DNA of 64,000 nt. Source: Candidula unifasciata (Eukaryota > Mollusca > Gastropoda > Stylommatophora > Geomitridae). The stretch is from assembly GCA_905116865.2 (NCBI GenBank), contig CAJHNH020007001.1, positions 37,501 to 101,500 on the forward strand, read 5' to 3'. The notes beneath the pieces are model-generated. The model was given only the letters and a program-made list of their open reading frames with translations, was not told the origin of the DNA and did no database searches. The position numbers and the translations under genes were made by a program. Numbering within the stretch: position 1 is the stretch's first letter; each line of letters begins with the position of its first letter. Shown piece by piece: positions 30,681-40,642 of this stretch.

Positions 30681-31544
30681 TGTTTGCCAGCACAGTCTTT
30701 TAGTGATCAGCTCTCAATATTGATTACTTGTAATGTTGGTATTTTCCCTCAGGGATTCTCTAAACAATGAAATAGGAGTCACATGAGATAAGAGAGAAAT
30801 ACATGTGAATGTAAATACTCGTAGAAACACAAGATATACGAACAGGGCTGAGACCTGCACGTGAAACCTAGAACGAGGATTATAAGATTAGAACACGGTC
30901 TAATCAGTTAGTACGTGTTTGATAGCTGGTGTGAAAGGTTGTATTTGATAGAAGAGTGCATGTGATATTGTATAATTGAAGATGTTAAGGAGATTCTATT
31001 CCATGAGAGAAAAGCCAGACAACAACCTGATGACAGCCTAACCAGAGGTGGTAGCCGACGAATTCCAACCAGCCAAGGAATCTAACAGCCATGATCAGAG
31101 ATGCGGGATCAACCATTGTGTGTATTGCGTGTGTAATGAAACCGGACTGGAAGGTAACGAGTGTGGGTGGTAGTAGACGTCCATTCTGTACTTGATAAAT
31201 GTCACCATCTCTTGTTGGACCTGCTAGCCAATGGTAGACATTGACTGGATCTGATTACCTGTGAAAGTTCAATAAAGAATATAACCGGATATCCTCTACT
31301 CTTTACCAACTGTGTGCGTTTAGAATGTCATCTATGTCTTATATATGAAAAACCTCTAGCAACCAATCAGCACACCAAGGAAACAGTATCCCATTACTCC
31401 TCACTCCTGTCACTTTCTGTGAACTAGTATATGTGAAAGGTCAGGCCTTTCTAACATCATTACCACTACTAATTCTCATTACAACAACTATTAAATAAAC
31501 AAATGGAGGAATCATCTTACCTCAATCTTTGTTTTCATTTGCAG
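30681..31544. other. Intron 7 end, unassigned
   Basis: No clear repeat boundaries. The segment 30830-31330 has a more even base composition and a GTGGTAGTAGACGTCC-type phrase, perhaps an uncharacterised dispersed repeat. Ends at acceptor TTTGCAG (31544). Confidence 0.4.
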
Positions 31545-31625
31545 ACTGCCCTGGACTTCTAAAACCTAAGATTGTATGTGATATAAGGGATGCCTTAATT
31601 GTTGCACTGCAGGCTCATATTTCAA
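31545..31625 (+). CDS. 2DBD nuclear receptor exon 8: LBD helix 8-9 region
   Basis: Acceptor CATTTGCAG ends at 31544; donor GTTAGT starts at 31626; phase 1 in and out. Asp1097 is made from G of exon 7 plus AC. Encodes CPGLLKPKIVCDIRDALIV, then ALQAHIS, matching the common 'PDRPGL......I...Q..L..AL..YI' segment of nuclear receptor LBDs. Only 81 nt, too short for ORF-based detection, but secured by the frame and the motif. Confidence 0.92.
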
Positions 31626-31859
31626 GTTAGTACTTTTGTGGTTTTGTTACACATTTAGTTGAAATAATAACTCAGTTGTAGATGTGTTATTATTGGCTCT
31701 TAAATAATATTAGTTTTCTCAACATTTGTGCAGTTTTTCAATCTCTTTGCCTTTTCACATATTGATAAAGTGTTAGATTCAAAATTTGTAGACCATTAAT
31801 TATAAAAGCACTCACAAATAAATTTAGAAAAATAAAAACATTCTCAAAATGCTGTATAG

Positions 31860-32045
31860 AATTTGGAGTGTAGCTTTTGAAGGCGAGGAACCAAAAGTCT
31901 GCATACAGATAAGTCAGATCTGAAAAACAGCATGCAAAACTCAAGTTCTGGAACAACTAGAATTTCTCTGCCACAGTTTACAGCCAATGAATGGCAAGTG
32001 CAAATAAAAAGAAAAAGAAAAGAAAAAAAAAAGAAGAAGAGGAAA
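31860..32045 (+). mobile_element. SINE-B 3' part with GAA tail
   Basis: GGCGAGGAACCAAAAGTCTG, CATACAGATAAGTCAGATCT, CTCAAGTTCTGGAACAACTA, GAATTTCTCTGCCACAGTTT, ACAGCCAATGAATGGC, then an A-rich AAGAAGAAGAGG tail. Forward orientation. Confidence 0.75.
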
Positions 32046-32390
32046 ATAAAAAGACATTGGTGTTAAACGGGTGAGAGGAAGGTCAGTGAGGAGTGAATTG
32101 ATAGTGACGGTTTAGTTTGTAGGGACTGACAGGTTAGGTTCTGGTTTTTGTGTGCTAGATATGTGTTGCTAATAAAGTCAATGTTGACAACGTTAATGAC
32201 TTCTACAATGTGTTTTTCCCAGTATCTTCGTTTGATACTCTGTTAAAGACAGTTATGCCAGCAGTGACCAAAAAAGGTTTTTGACAGATATCATGATATC
32301 GACAGCATCATTGGTCTATACAAAATATGTGTCTAGCATCAAAAACCTTATGTGCTGCTGGCATCACAAGAGTCCTTTACTTTTACATTT
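32046..32390. other. Intron 8 stretch, unassigned
   Basis: Nothing recognised. Confidence 0.4.
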
Positions 32391-32394
32391 TCAG

Positions 32395-32960
32395 CCATGA
32401 TTTGATTTGATTTGATTCAAGAACTGACATCACAGCACTCGGGGCATTCCCATAAGCGCTCCGTTCCCATCTTCAGCAGCCAGCGAAGAGTTCCGATACT
32501 AACGGTGCCAGTAGCATTCTGATTAAATGTCCGTCTTGCCTTTCCTCTGAGCCTCGAGCATCTGCCAGAACTTCTCGTCATCCCCAACTGCATCAATCTC
32601 GCCAGACTGGTGATATATCTGCTCCTCCGAATTTTACACGCTTTCCCACAAGGCACCAACTACGTCTGCCTTATCATGTATCAGTAATCCACCAATTTGT
32701 GCAGAGCCAGCCAGTCTGTCGGCCTGTTCATTTCCCACCACACTGCGTGACCCGGTGAAAAATCCAGACAATACTTTTCACTTGTGTCCTCCGCAGCGAA
32801 GCATGCCACTCTGCACGAAGCATACCTGTTCTGATCTTCCTCAGCATGCTTTCTGAATCAGTTACAATCACGATATGTGTGTGTCATGTTCTCTAGCCAG
32901 CGGAAAGCTGCATTGACCGCCTCCACCTCCATTCTAAAGCTGGATGTTGTGCTATCACAT
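32395..32960 (-). mobile_element. LINE-RH fragment, close copy of 3050-3625
   Basis: Aligns almost base for base with 3050-3625: GATTTGATTTGATTCAAGAA, CACTCGGGGCATTCCCATAA, then the RNase H region (reversed GGTGAAAAATCCAGACAATA) and CCTCCACCTCCATTCTAAAG. It lacks the GT microsatellite of the other copy. Minus-strand frames encode the MGTERLWECPECCD ending. Frameshifts make it inactive. Confidence 0.85.
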
Positions 32961-33017
32961 TTCAGCCAAAATGTATATATTAACAACTTATCATAACTCC
33001 TTCAGTAAAAGTAAACT

Positions 33018-33133
33018 ATAAGTAAAGTAAAGGTCCCTTTTCCACGCCTTTAGGTGAATATGGCGTATAGGGCTAGACCTGTATTTTTTTAGACCAGTCA
33101 GCAGAATATGGGTGATGTGGTCAGCATCACACC
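33018..33133 (-). mobile_element. SINE-A fragment, cut by the element at 33134
   Basis: GTAAAGTAAAGGTCCCTTTT, CCACGCCTTTAGGTGAATAT, AGGGCTAGACCTGTATTTTT and GGTGATGTGGTCAGCATCAC match the family and stop abruptly at 33133. Confidence 0.75.
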
Positions 33134-33396
33134 TTAACTACTTCGATACTAGACTATGATTACTTTAAATCCTTATATCCAAATAAGTTCTAGTTTAATG
33201 TATGCAGTGTCTGAGTCTACAGAAGTTTAAATAATACCACCATGGGGCAGAAGGAGTAAAACTGGTAATTACATTAAGTCAGTGTACAAAAAATCAGTTT
33301 AACAACTATATTTGATAAAAGAAAAGTTAGAAATTTGTACTTTCTTTGAACTAACTAATCTACGTCTGATGCATTATGTGGTGCTGAAAGAGTTAA
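33134..33396. mobile_element. Candidate piggyBac-like MITE bounded by TTAA
   Basis: Left end TTAACTACTTCGATAC; the reverse complement of the right end is TTAACTCTTTCAGCAC. TTAA at both boundaries. Part of its interior (CATGGGGCAGAAGG, GAACTTATTTGGATATAAGG-type words) recurs reversed at 37399-37515. The end similarity is modest. Confidence 0.5.
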
Positions 33397-33439
33397 CCAT
33401 CATCATCAGAGTCAACTTTCGCTGTCTGCACTGGGAAAG

Positions 33440-33665
33440 GGGGGGGGGGGGGGGGATTATGATCCATTGCTCAATGGGTAGCTCTATATAGGATGCCTGT
33501 AAAGTAATAAATCTGTGTTCTCCTATGGTGCCAACTTGCATGCCAGATCTTCTTAGGTGTAGTGCTTGTGCTGGTAGTTGTTGTGGCTGCATTTTAACCA
33601 GATGACCAAACCAATTGATCTTCACCTTCTTAGTGAACTCAGTGCACAGTGTTGCTCGCACTGTA
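33440..33665 (-). mobile_element. LINE reverse-transcriptase C-terminal fragment
   Basis: The minus-strand ORF encodes KKVKINWFGHLVKMQPQQLP, then LHLRRSGMQVGTIG. This is the 'K.KWFGH..RM' segment of a LINE ORF2 C-terminus. A G-run (33439-33455) closes its downstream side. Confidence 0.7.
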
Positions 33666-33905
33666 GATCTGATAGTTTCATTTCTCAGTGTATCTCATAA
33701 TTAATAGTTTCATTTCTCATTCAGTCTCAAGATAGTTAATTAGTTTTATTTCTCTCCTAATCTCACACAGTTAATAGTTTCATTTTTCACTGCCCCAGTT
33801 AAGTTGGTACCTTTCCTCATGCATCTCATCTCACACGTGGTAATTACGCAGGTTGACCTTTGATAAATCCCAAGAGTTAATAATATACTCTAATTCTATC
33901 CTCAG

Positions 33906-34093
33906 CCAAAGCAGAGTCCACACAAAGACTCAAGAAACTGATGAGCATCATGCCCCAGGTCAGGCTGATGACTGTGTGGTACAACAATCTTATGAAGAAG
34001 ATGTCCTTACCATCAGATGTTGTCAACAACAAAATGAACACAACAAGATTGGTGGAGGCAGTTGGGTCTGAAAACACTTCTAATTTCAGTTGA
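33906..34093 (+). CDS. 2DBD nuclear receptor exon 9: LBD C-terminus and stop
   Basis: Acceptor ATCCTCAG ends at 33905; A of exon 8 plus CC makes Thr1124. Encodes residues 1125-1185 (KAESTQRLKKLMSIMPQVRL, then MTVWYNNLMKKMSLPSD), the helix 10-11 region, followed by a 26-residue tail ending NTSNFS and TGA at 34091-34093. The helix 12 activation motif (two hydrophobics, any residue, Glu, two hydrophobics) is not evident; LVEAV at about 1172 is the nearest match. The frame and the exon-spanning homology make the call secure. Confidence 0.93.
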
Positions 34094-34565
34094 AAGACTT
34101 CACCAAAAAATGTAAATCATCTCTGTGAGTGAATAATCATGTGAAAGATTATGTAGCCTACATTTTACTGAACTTTTCATGTAATTGTATTTCAGAAACG
34201 ATACATCTTGTTTCATTTGTTTTGTAAATTTAAAAAAATTAAGTTTTGTGCCATAGCAATGATTGTTGAGGTGAGAGAAATCTGTTTAAGCCGAGATGGT
34301 GTACATCAGATGCTGGCCATCATTATAAGTATATTCATAGGTAAACATCATATATTGACATCATAAATTATTTTTGTCATCTGTTACTTTTTGATCATTA
34401 TCATCATCATCTTCTACCTTTTTTCCATCAAACATTGTAGGGAGAAATCATTTGTTCTTCACTGGCTAAAGTCATTGTTTTTAGATAAACAATATATTTA
34501 TTGTGATTAATTCATACTTGTCTTGATCTCCCTCTTGTTATTACATCATATCTTCTTAGGTAAAG
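34094..34565 (+). other. Likely start of the receptor 3' UTR
   Basis: Sequence directly after the stop is AT-rich and free of recognised repeats. No canonical AATAAA with a convincing downstream GU-rich element was found in the first 450 bases, so the cleavage site is not assigned. Confidence 0.4.
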
Positions 34566-34568
34566 CAC

Positions 34569-34714
34569 TTAACTCTTTGAATTCCAAAGAATGCATCATA
34601 CGTTCATGGCTTCCTACCTAGAAGCCCAATGAAGGCATGATGCGCTGATTTTATTACTTCATTTACTACCCGCTGGGCCTGTAATGCTAAACCCCCTGGG
34701 ACTCAAAGAGTTAA
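34569..34714. mobile_element. piggyBac-like MITE, 146 bp, bounded by TTAA
   Basis: Left end TTAACTCTTTGAATTCC; the reverse complement of the right end is TTAACTCTTTGAGTCCC. TTAA lies at each boundary. A diverged relative lies at 41786-41935 (CCTACCTAGAAGCCCA and CCCCCTGGGCCT are shared). No coding capacity. Confidence 0.8.
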
Positions 34715-34857
34715 ATTAGTATCTGGCCTTTTTTGTCTGTCATTCTTGAAAAGACATTTGGCACCTTGTTTTGTGGTTTACAGCTAGCCTGCATTATCTT
34801 GGCTTTTCTGCTCATCACATCTGATTACAGCTTACTCCTAATTAGTAACCTTTAGTT

Positions 34858-34980
34858 ATGGGGGGTGGTCTCTGGCAAAGTGGTCAAGCCGTTTATCTCA
34901 CAATCTGAAGGTTGTGGTTTGTTCCTGGGGATCATCGCCTGCGCTACAGAGTTCAGCTTTCAGCAGGTGGCTAGCCATTC

Positions 34981-35016
<36 letters not shown>

Positions 35017-35100
35017 AAGACCAAACCATCTGGAATAAAACTCAGACAATTTAGTCTGAAGTTAGTCCTTCCGACTTTAACTTTAAAACCCTGTTGGGGG
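34858..35100 (+). mobile_element. SINE-F, tRNA-derived, interrupted by (GA)n
   Basis: Head: TCTCTGGCAAAGTGGTCAAG (box A region), AGGTTGTGGTTTGTTCC (weak box B). Body: GGGGATCATCGCCTGCGCTA, CAGAGTTCA, CAGGTGGCTAGCC. A (GA)n run lies at 34984-35014. It then ends CCTTCCGACTTTAACTTTAA. Related copies are at 36535-36720 (reversed), 43900-44295 and 59250-59430. Confidence 0.7.
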
Positions 35101-35110
35101 AAGTAGATAT

Positions 35111-35165
35111 ATCTCCCCCCCCCCCCCCCCCATCCCTCTCCCCCCTCGACCACCACCACCACCAC
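35111..35165. repeat. C-rich and (CCA)n low-complexity tract
   Basis: Run of about 20 C (35115-35132) followed by CTCCCCCCTC and (ACC)n. Not coding. Confidence 0.9.
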
Positions 35166-35910
35166 AGATTAGCTCCTGCCCAACATAGAAAATCAGGCCT
35201 TTTAAAATTGACCTTTATTGCCAGTTCTAATCAGTCTAATATGAGCACCAGGAAATGTTTACAAAAAAAAATATATAATTTTAAAAGAAAAATTGTACTT
35301 TAACATCTGCTGTATTGCTGCTCCATTCCTTGAAATAATACAGAACAAAGTCTCCAAACATTGAAAAGAAATGTGTCCAAATTAAATCTGTCTTGATGAT
35401 GACTTTGATACCTATCATTTTGTAAGGTTCAAGTCTGACTTAGTACAGTTTCTTTTTTGTTATTTATTCCAGTGTAAATATTTTAGATAAAGTTTGTAAG
35501 AACTCATTCAGATCCAGACACCTGTTACTTTAAAACAAGATTTTCCTGAACTGAATTTAAATGGTAAGGAAACAAACAATATATTGCACAATTTATTGTG
35601 TGGCACATTTGCTGTATCTTGTCAGGTGCATCTTGAACTTCTGGTACTAAGATGGACATTGTATCTAGAGGTGACAATGTGATTTGTATCTTTCAGTGGA
35701 AAGGATTCAGTTTATTTTTGCTTTATTCTAAAGTTAATTTGATGTATCTCTAGCAGTGCACATGATGAGATATGGTGAAATGTTCTAGGTGATAAACTGC
35801 ACAATATATTTATTATGTTCTCATAATTTGAATGTATTACTTTAGTTTGTTGTATATCCAAAGTAGTCATTACTTCAAACAAATTATTGTTGTGTCCAAA
35901 ATTTTTTTGA
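35166..35910. other. AT-rich stretch without recognised features
   Basis: No supported ORF, inverted repeat or tandem structure seen. Could belong to the receptor 3' UTR. Confidence 0.4.
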
Positions 35911-35911
35911 T

Positions 35912-35943
35912 CCCCCCCCCCCACCTCCCCCCCCCCCCCCCCC
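35912..35943. repeat. Poly-C tract
   Basis: C runs interrupted by ACCT and one A, followed by AAAAAAA. Simple sequence. Confidence 0.9.
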
Positions 35944-35949
35944 TTAAAA

Positions 35950-36125
35950 AAAATACTTCTTCTTCTTCATTCACCGGCTGTGAATTCCAGCGAAAGGTCC
36001 CTGTTAATCGTCCGATTGGACTTTTGGCTTTTACCAGGACATGAGTTTTGCGTGTACAACCGTTTTACTGGCTTTTGCCATTTCCTGCCTCACGGGCAGA
36101 TGTACTCCGACTTTGAGGGGGAAAA
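35950..36125 (-). mobile_element. SINE-B fragment
   Basis: CTTCTTCTTCTTCATTCACC, GGCTGTGAATTCCAGCGAAA, then TTTTGGCTTTTACCAGGACA follow the reversed family core. The downstream part is diverged. Confidence 0.6.
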
Positions 36126-36530
36126 AAACTAAATACATTAAACAGACAATATAAAAGAATTAATTGTAATATGGTGTGTTAAACTACTTGGTAAGATGCA
36201 CGTTACTCTTTAGGTCCCATGTGGATTTCAATCAGCAATGTCTGTGCTATAGTTTTTGTATCTGTGTTTGCTTCTCTTTATTTTAATTATTATGTTTTTG
36301 TATTCTTGTAGTTTCAGGAAGCAAATAAAAATTACATTTACCTATATTTCATAATTCAATCAGATATGGTCTAAATTCATCAAGCACTTCTTCAGTAATT
36401 TTTCTGATAGCAGATTTTTAAAGCCTGAGTTTGCTACCGTCACCAAACTTGTATGCTTGCAAAACTATACACATTGGGAGCAAATTACAGTTTATGTAAA
36501 GATAAACTTCATTGCATCAGGTTTTATCCA
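36126..36530. other. AT-rich stretch without recognised features
   Basis: Contains CAAATAAAAATTAC near 36323, one possible polyadenylation signal context, not assigned. Confidence 0.35.
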
Positions 36531-36534
36531 GTGT

Positions 36535-36720
36535 GACTTGATCACTCTCTGTGGAATGACTAGCCATCTGAGTTGCACAAAGCATGAACTCTGTAGCTCC
36601 AATGACAATCCACAGGATCCCTGTAAAAACTGCACCCGGGAGCTGTACGACACATCCATGAAATGAATCCATGACTTTCAGAGCATGAGGCAAAATGGCT
36701 TAAAAATTTCGCACAAGGAG
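36535..36720 (-). mobile_element. SINE-F, reversed
   Basis: On the + strand: GACTAGCCATCTGAGTTGCA, AAGCATGAACTCTGTAGCTC, GACAATCCACAGGATCCCTG, then CATGACTTTCAGAGCATGAG (head region). Mirrors 34858-35100 and 43900-44100. Confidence 0.65.
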
Positions 36721-36732
36721 ACCTCCCTAGGA

Positions 36733-36910
36733 GAGGGCTATTCAACTAAGTTTTCTCAAGGGCCAAAATGTTGAATATTTTGCTAGGGGACGGAGGCCCA
36801 AGACCAAGCACAGAAAGACCATTAAAAAGACAACCAGCAAAGATCAGCAGACCACTTTTTGGGCCTCCATGAACCAAATTTGGCTCGTGGGCCACAGCTG
36901 AATAGCTCTG
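36733..36910. mobile_element. Nonautonomous hAT element with 8-bp target duplication
   Basis: Left end GAGGGCTATTCAACT; the reverse complement of the right end is CAGAGCTATTCAGCT, a hAT-style CAG-type terminus with one change on the left. Flanks CCCTAGGA (36725-36732) and TCCTAGGA (36911-36918) match at 7 of 8 bases. Length 178 bp, no ORF. It lies beside the SINE-F copy. Confidence 0.75.
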
Positions 36911-37081
36911 TCCTAGGACAATGGAGAATTTATAGAATCGATTGACCACTTTATACAAATGTGAAAAACTGCATGTCTCAAATTCTTAACTGCACTCCAT
37001 TGTCATTTCTTCCGAATTGTATTCTTGTTATTTCATGCTTTAAAATCATCTTTGTTAACAAATAAGCACATGCAAATATAA

Positions 37082-37137
37082 CTCTTCTTCTTCTTCTTCT
37101 TCTTCTTCTTCTTCTTCTTCTTCTTCTTCTTCTTCTT

Positions 37138-37168
<31 letters not shown>

Positions 37169-37210
37169 TTCTTCTTCTTCTTCTTCTTCTTCTTCTTCTT
37201 CTTCTTCTTC
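37082..37210. repeat. (CTT)n microsatellite
   Basis: About 42 CTT units with one ATT interruption near 37167. It may have started from the GAA tail of a SINE-B copy, but no SINE-B body is visible next to it. Confidence 0.97.
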
Positions 37211-37394
37211 GATCCTTCTGTCAGAAACTGAAATCAGGAGACTGGTAGCCAAATATTTATTAATGTTCTGTCTCTTTGTGACTTTTAGTCATTCAGTCCT
37301 AAAATATTTCACATCAATTGCCCATTGGATTATATTTACAATGAGAGGCTGTGAGTGTGTCATTTTCAGAGATGAAAAATGCTTTATATTAATG

Positions 37395-37520
37395 TTAAAG
37401 TAACTACTAGGTTTACCCCTTCTGCCCCATTGTGTAATATTTCAACTTTTTAGGACTCAAATTCTGCCCACTGTAAACTAGAACTTGTCAGGAAATAAGG
37501 AATTAAAGTAGTTACGTTCT
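37395..37520. repeat. Dispersed repeat, inverted relative of 33134-33396
   Basis: CCCCTTCTGCCCCATTGTGT and GAACTTGTCAGGAAATAAGG, ending AATTAAAGTAGTTAC, mirror the interior and left end of the 33134 element. Fragment of the same MITE family. Confidence 0.5.
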
Positions 37521-37539
37521 GGTACTAAAAAGGTGAGCA

Positions 37540-37760
37540 GCTGGAAAATTGGTGCCAACCTTGGGCTCTCATGTGGGAAACCTGGGTTTGACTCCTGGTA
37601 AGGTGATGGGTTTTTCTGTCAGGGGCAGAATGAAACATCCTAACCTGTACAGTCCATGGCCACAGCACTAGCCGTGCAGCTCTAAATCCTTAGGCTCACA
37701 ACCCCCCTGTCTACACCACCCTAATAAGTGGCTAAAAAGTGGTACATTCAGACGGTAGTG
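37540..37760 (+). mobile_element. SINE-E, forward, with head and body
   Basis: Head: TGGAAAATTGGTGCCAACCT, GGGTTTGACTCC (box B). Body: CATCCTAACCTGTACAGTCC, CACTAGCCGTGCAGCTCTAA, ATCCTTAGGCTC. It complements the reversed heads at 14040 and 28050. Confidence 0.7.
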
Positions 37761-37961
37761 TGACTGAAAGAGCTAAGATATGTTGTTAATATATTTCCAA
37801 ACTATACTGTGGTTGAAAATGTAAAAGTAAAGTAGCAGTAGCCAGTTGTCTTCACTATGCTCAGACCAAAAGCAAAAGTTATTATAATGCACTATGTGTT
37901 ACTTGAAAAAAAAAAAAGTTGTTAATAACACATGATGTGTTTATTGGGCAGAGTTAGTGTG

Positions 37962-38818
37962 TATCTTCTTCTTCTTCTTTTGTCAAAATCTGCTTGTGCC
38001 GCTAGGCGTCGCAGTCTATCAGATGATCGGCAACCGAGCCAGGGCGCGCTCAGTCGCTTCATATGCCGCGATGTTATGAAGTCTCAAGTTGTCCTTGACT
38101 CCTTCAATCCATCTTCTTCTTGGTCTTCCCCTGCCTCTTGGTGTTTCGATTTTCATGTTGTATGCTCTTGATGCTGGCATCGTTGATTCCATTCTCATTA
38201 GGTGACCAAACCATTTCATTCTTTGCTTCTCAATAAATTTAACGATGGGTATGGTTCCAATAGTTCTTGTAATCACATCGTTTCTCACTCGATCTCTTCT
38301 GGTTTTATTCGCAGCCATTCTCAAACATCTCATTTCACAGGTGGTTAGTCTTCTCTCGTGTTCTTTTGTTAATGTCCAAGTCTGACATTGATAACCTAAT
38401 GTCGGTATAAAAATTTTATTTATAATTTGTCTTTTTATCTCAGCTGGGACAGCAGGGTGTTTAAAAATTGGGGCAAGCTGGTATGCGACATTGTTGGCTT
38501 GTTGGATTCTTGCTTCAATCTCTCTGTCTATTTTACCATTGAATGTAAAGATACTTCCCAAGTATTTAAATTCTTGCACTTGTTTTAGGCTGTGATCTAG
38601 AATCTTTATGTCGATGGTCTGTTGCTCTCTGCTTATGCTCATGACTTCTGTCTTTTCAGTATTGATCTTCATATAATGCTTGAGGCAACTGTCGTGTAGT
38701 AGGTTTATGTGGTCTTGCAGCTGTTTACTATCACTGTGAAATAGGCATTGATCGTAGGCAAAGAGCAGCTGATTGAAGTCCTCCTGTTTATCGACATCTG
38801 TTGGTGTTGTGTCAATTT
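37962..38818 (-). mobile_element. LINE reverse transcriptase, C-terminal half, inactivated active site
   Basis: A minus-strand open frame of about 265 codons. It begins upstream of the first Met with a region containing LLFAYDQCLF (38744-38764), where the catalytic F-A-D-D motif of reverse transcriptase is expected; the first Asp is Tyr here. It continues MKINTEKTEVMSIS, QEFKYLGSIFTFNGK, CQTWTLTKEHERRLTTCEMR, KQRMKWFGHLMRM and RGRGRPRRRWIEGVKDNL, the standard C-terminal order of non-LTR ORF2. The frame is intact from there to the stop near 38019, and the 3' end carries a reversed GAA-type tail at 37962-37980. The copy is truncated at its 5' side at about 38818. Confidence 0.88.
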
Positions 38819-38819
38819 T

Positions 38820-40240
38820 ATTATTATTTTAATTAATATTTATTAGTGGGTATGAAAACTGAATATTGTTTAACCTTATACAGGGCAGACCACATAAGGA
38901 AATCTAGGATGTGGCAAATTTCTGTTATGAAGAAAAATTTATTTTTCCCCAGCAGTTGTTTTTTCTGCTTGAATTCGTATCTGGATGAAGGGAATTTATG
39001 ATAATTAGAACAACTTCTTGGAGCCTCGATGAGTTCTCCTTATCAGGTCTGCACGTTTGAGGGGCCTTTAAGTTATAATTCATAGCACTATGCAAGTTTT
39101 GACAATGATTCTAAAAGGTTTCCTGTTTCACATCAAAGGCATTGTTTTAAATTTCCTGTCATTAGATTTATAAAAAAATGAATGACATTTATATTTGAAC
39201 ATTGTGAAGAAAAATGCATTCGCTTGTTATAGGTGACTAAAGAAATCTAAATATTTTATTGAATATGTATGCAGATTTTCTTGAATCTAGGACAGATTTT
39301 TCTTCGTGATATATGCCAGCTGGCAATAATGTTGATGTTCCTGGATACATCTTGAAATAGTGTGCCATTTTTTTTCAAACTACATTGAATTTTACTGTGC
39401 TATACTCAGTTTTGTTTTTCTTTCTCTATTACATTCATTTAAAGTGTTGATGCAGGGCAGCTTTGCCAGTTAATTTGTGATAAATTTTAAGTGACTGGAG
39501 CCTCTTGAAGTATGGCTAATTTTTAACTGGCCTTTTTGTTGAAATTTTGAAATTTAATAGTTGATGTGTTTTAGCACCTGAAAAAAAAAACCACAGCACA
39601 CCATGTTTGCAATAATAATTTGTAAATGCTTTCTTATTGGTGAACTCTTGTGTGAATTATGTTCAGCTACTTTGTTTGAATAAATGCACTTCAAAGTTCT
39701 TTCATGCTTTATTTTAGATGAAGTAGAAAATTTTAATCTAGTTTACTGGTGTGTTTCTGATTTAAGATACATAAAAAACTGTTTTCATTAAAAAAAAACT
39801 GTATTCTATCTTTGCAGATGCTGTTTCTAATTCAATGTCATAAATGCTTTTTTATTATTTGTAAAACAATATAAGGTGAGCAATGTCTACAGTTAAAGTA
39901 TATAACCCTATCGTGTTCTAAATTATTATGTGATGTTAACACACAAAAATCATGAAGCTGAAGAAATGTCATTATTTGTTGAATCAAGAATGTTAGCTTA
40001 AGCACAGTTCAAACTTCAACATTAATGGTCCACTTCTGTGCTGGTGAAAACCACACACTGTATTTATGGCTGCCCCTTATGAACAAATTGATACAGACTG
40101 CAGTCTCAGCAAAGCCACTAGCATACAACCACCACTAAGATTCTTCATAATGCATGAAACCATTGAGGTTAATAACACACAATGGACATGTTTAGTAAAT
40201 TTAAAGAAAATTGTCTAACTGATCTGTATCTCACATTAAT
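38820..40240. other. AT-rich stretch without recognised features
   Basis: No ORF of note, no tandem or inverted repeats recognised. AATAAATGCAC near 39678 is one of several possible polyadenylation contexts. Whether this is 3' UTR or intergenic is undecided. Confidence 0.45.
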
Positions 40241-40244
40241 GTTT

Positions 40245-40634
40245 GGTTAGTTTGACGTTAGTCTCCCCAAATAGAGTAGGTCACTATTCATTCACAAGTT
40301 TGTTGGGCTGGTCGACTTTCCTGAAGATTACAGGTGTGTCCTGCTCTGTTGTTTAGTTTCTGCTATGTCTTGCATTTACGTTTTCATTCCGAGAAAGAGA
40401 ATGCCTTTGACATAGGTTGTAGCACTCTCTAGAGGGGTTGTGTTAGACCCAGTTTCTCCCTGTTTTTGGAGTGCTAAAAGCGCGGCATGCTGAAATATGC
40501 AACACGCGATTTCACCGGCACTGCAGAACACCTCTGTAACTGTGTGCAAAGGTCAAGGGGCTCAGAAACTACTAATCAGAAGTAGGCTAGTGTGTATATG
40601 GGCAGGGTGTGGGGAGACTAACATCGAACTAACC
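40245..40634. mobile_element. MITE with 25-bp terminal inverted repeats
   Basis: Left end GGTTAGTTTGACGTTAGTCT, then CCCCA. The reverse complement of the right end is GGTTAGTTCGATGTTAGTCT, then CCCCA. Flanks TAATGTTT (40237-40244) and TAATATTT (40635-40642) agree at 7 of 8 bases, which suggests an 8-bp target duplication. 390 bp, no ORF. Confidence 0.75.
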
Positions 40635-40642
40635 TAATATTT

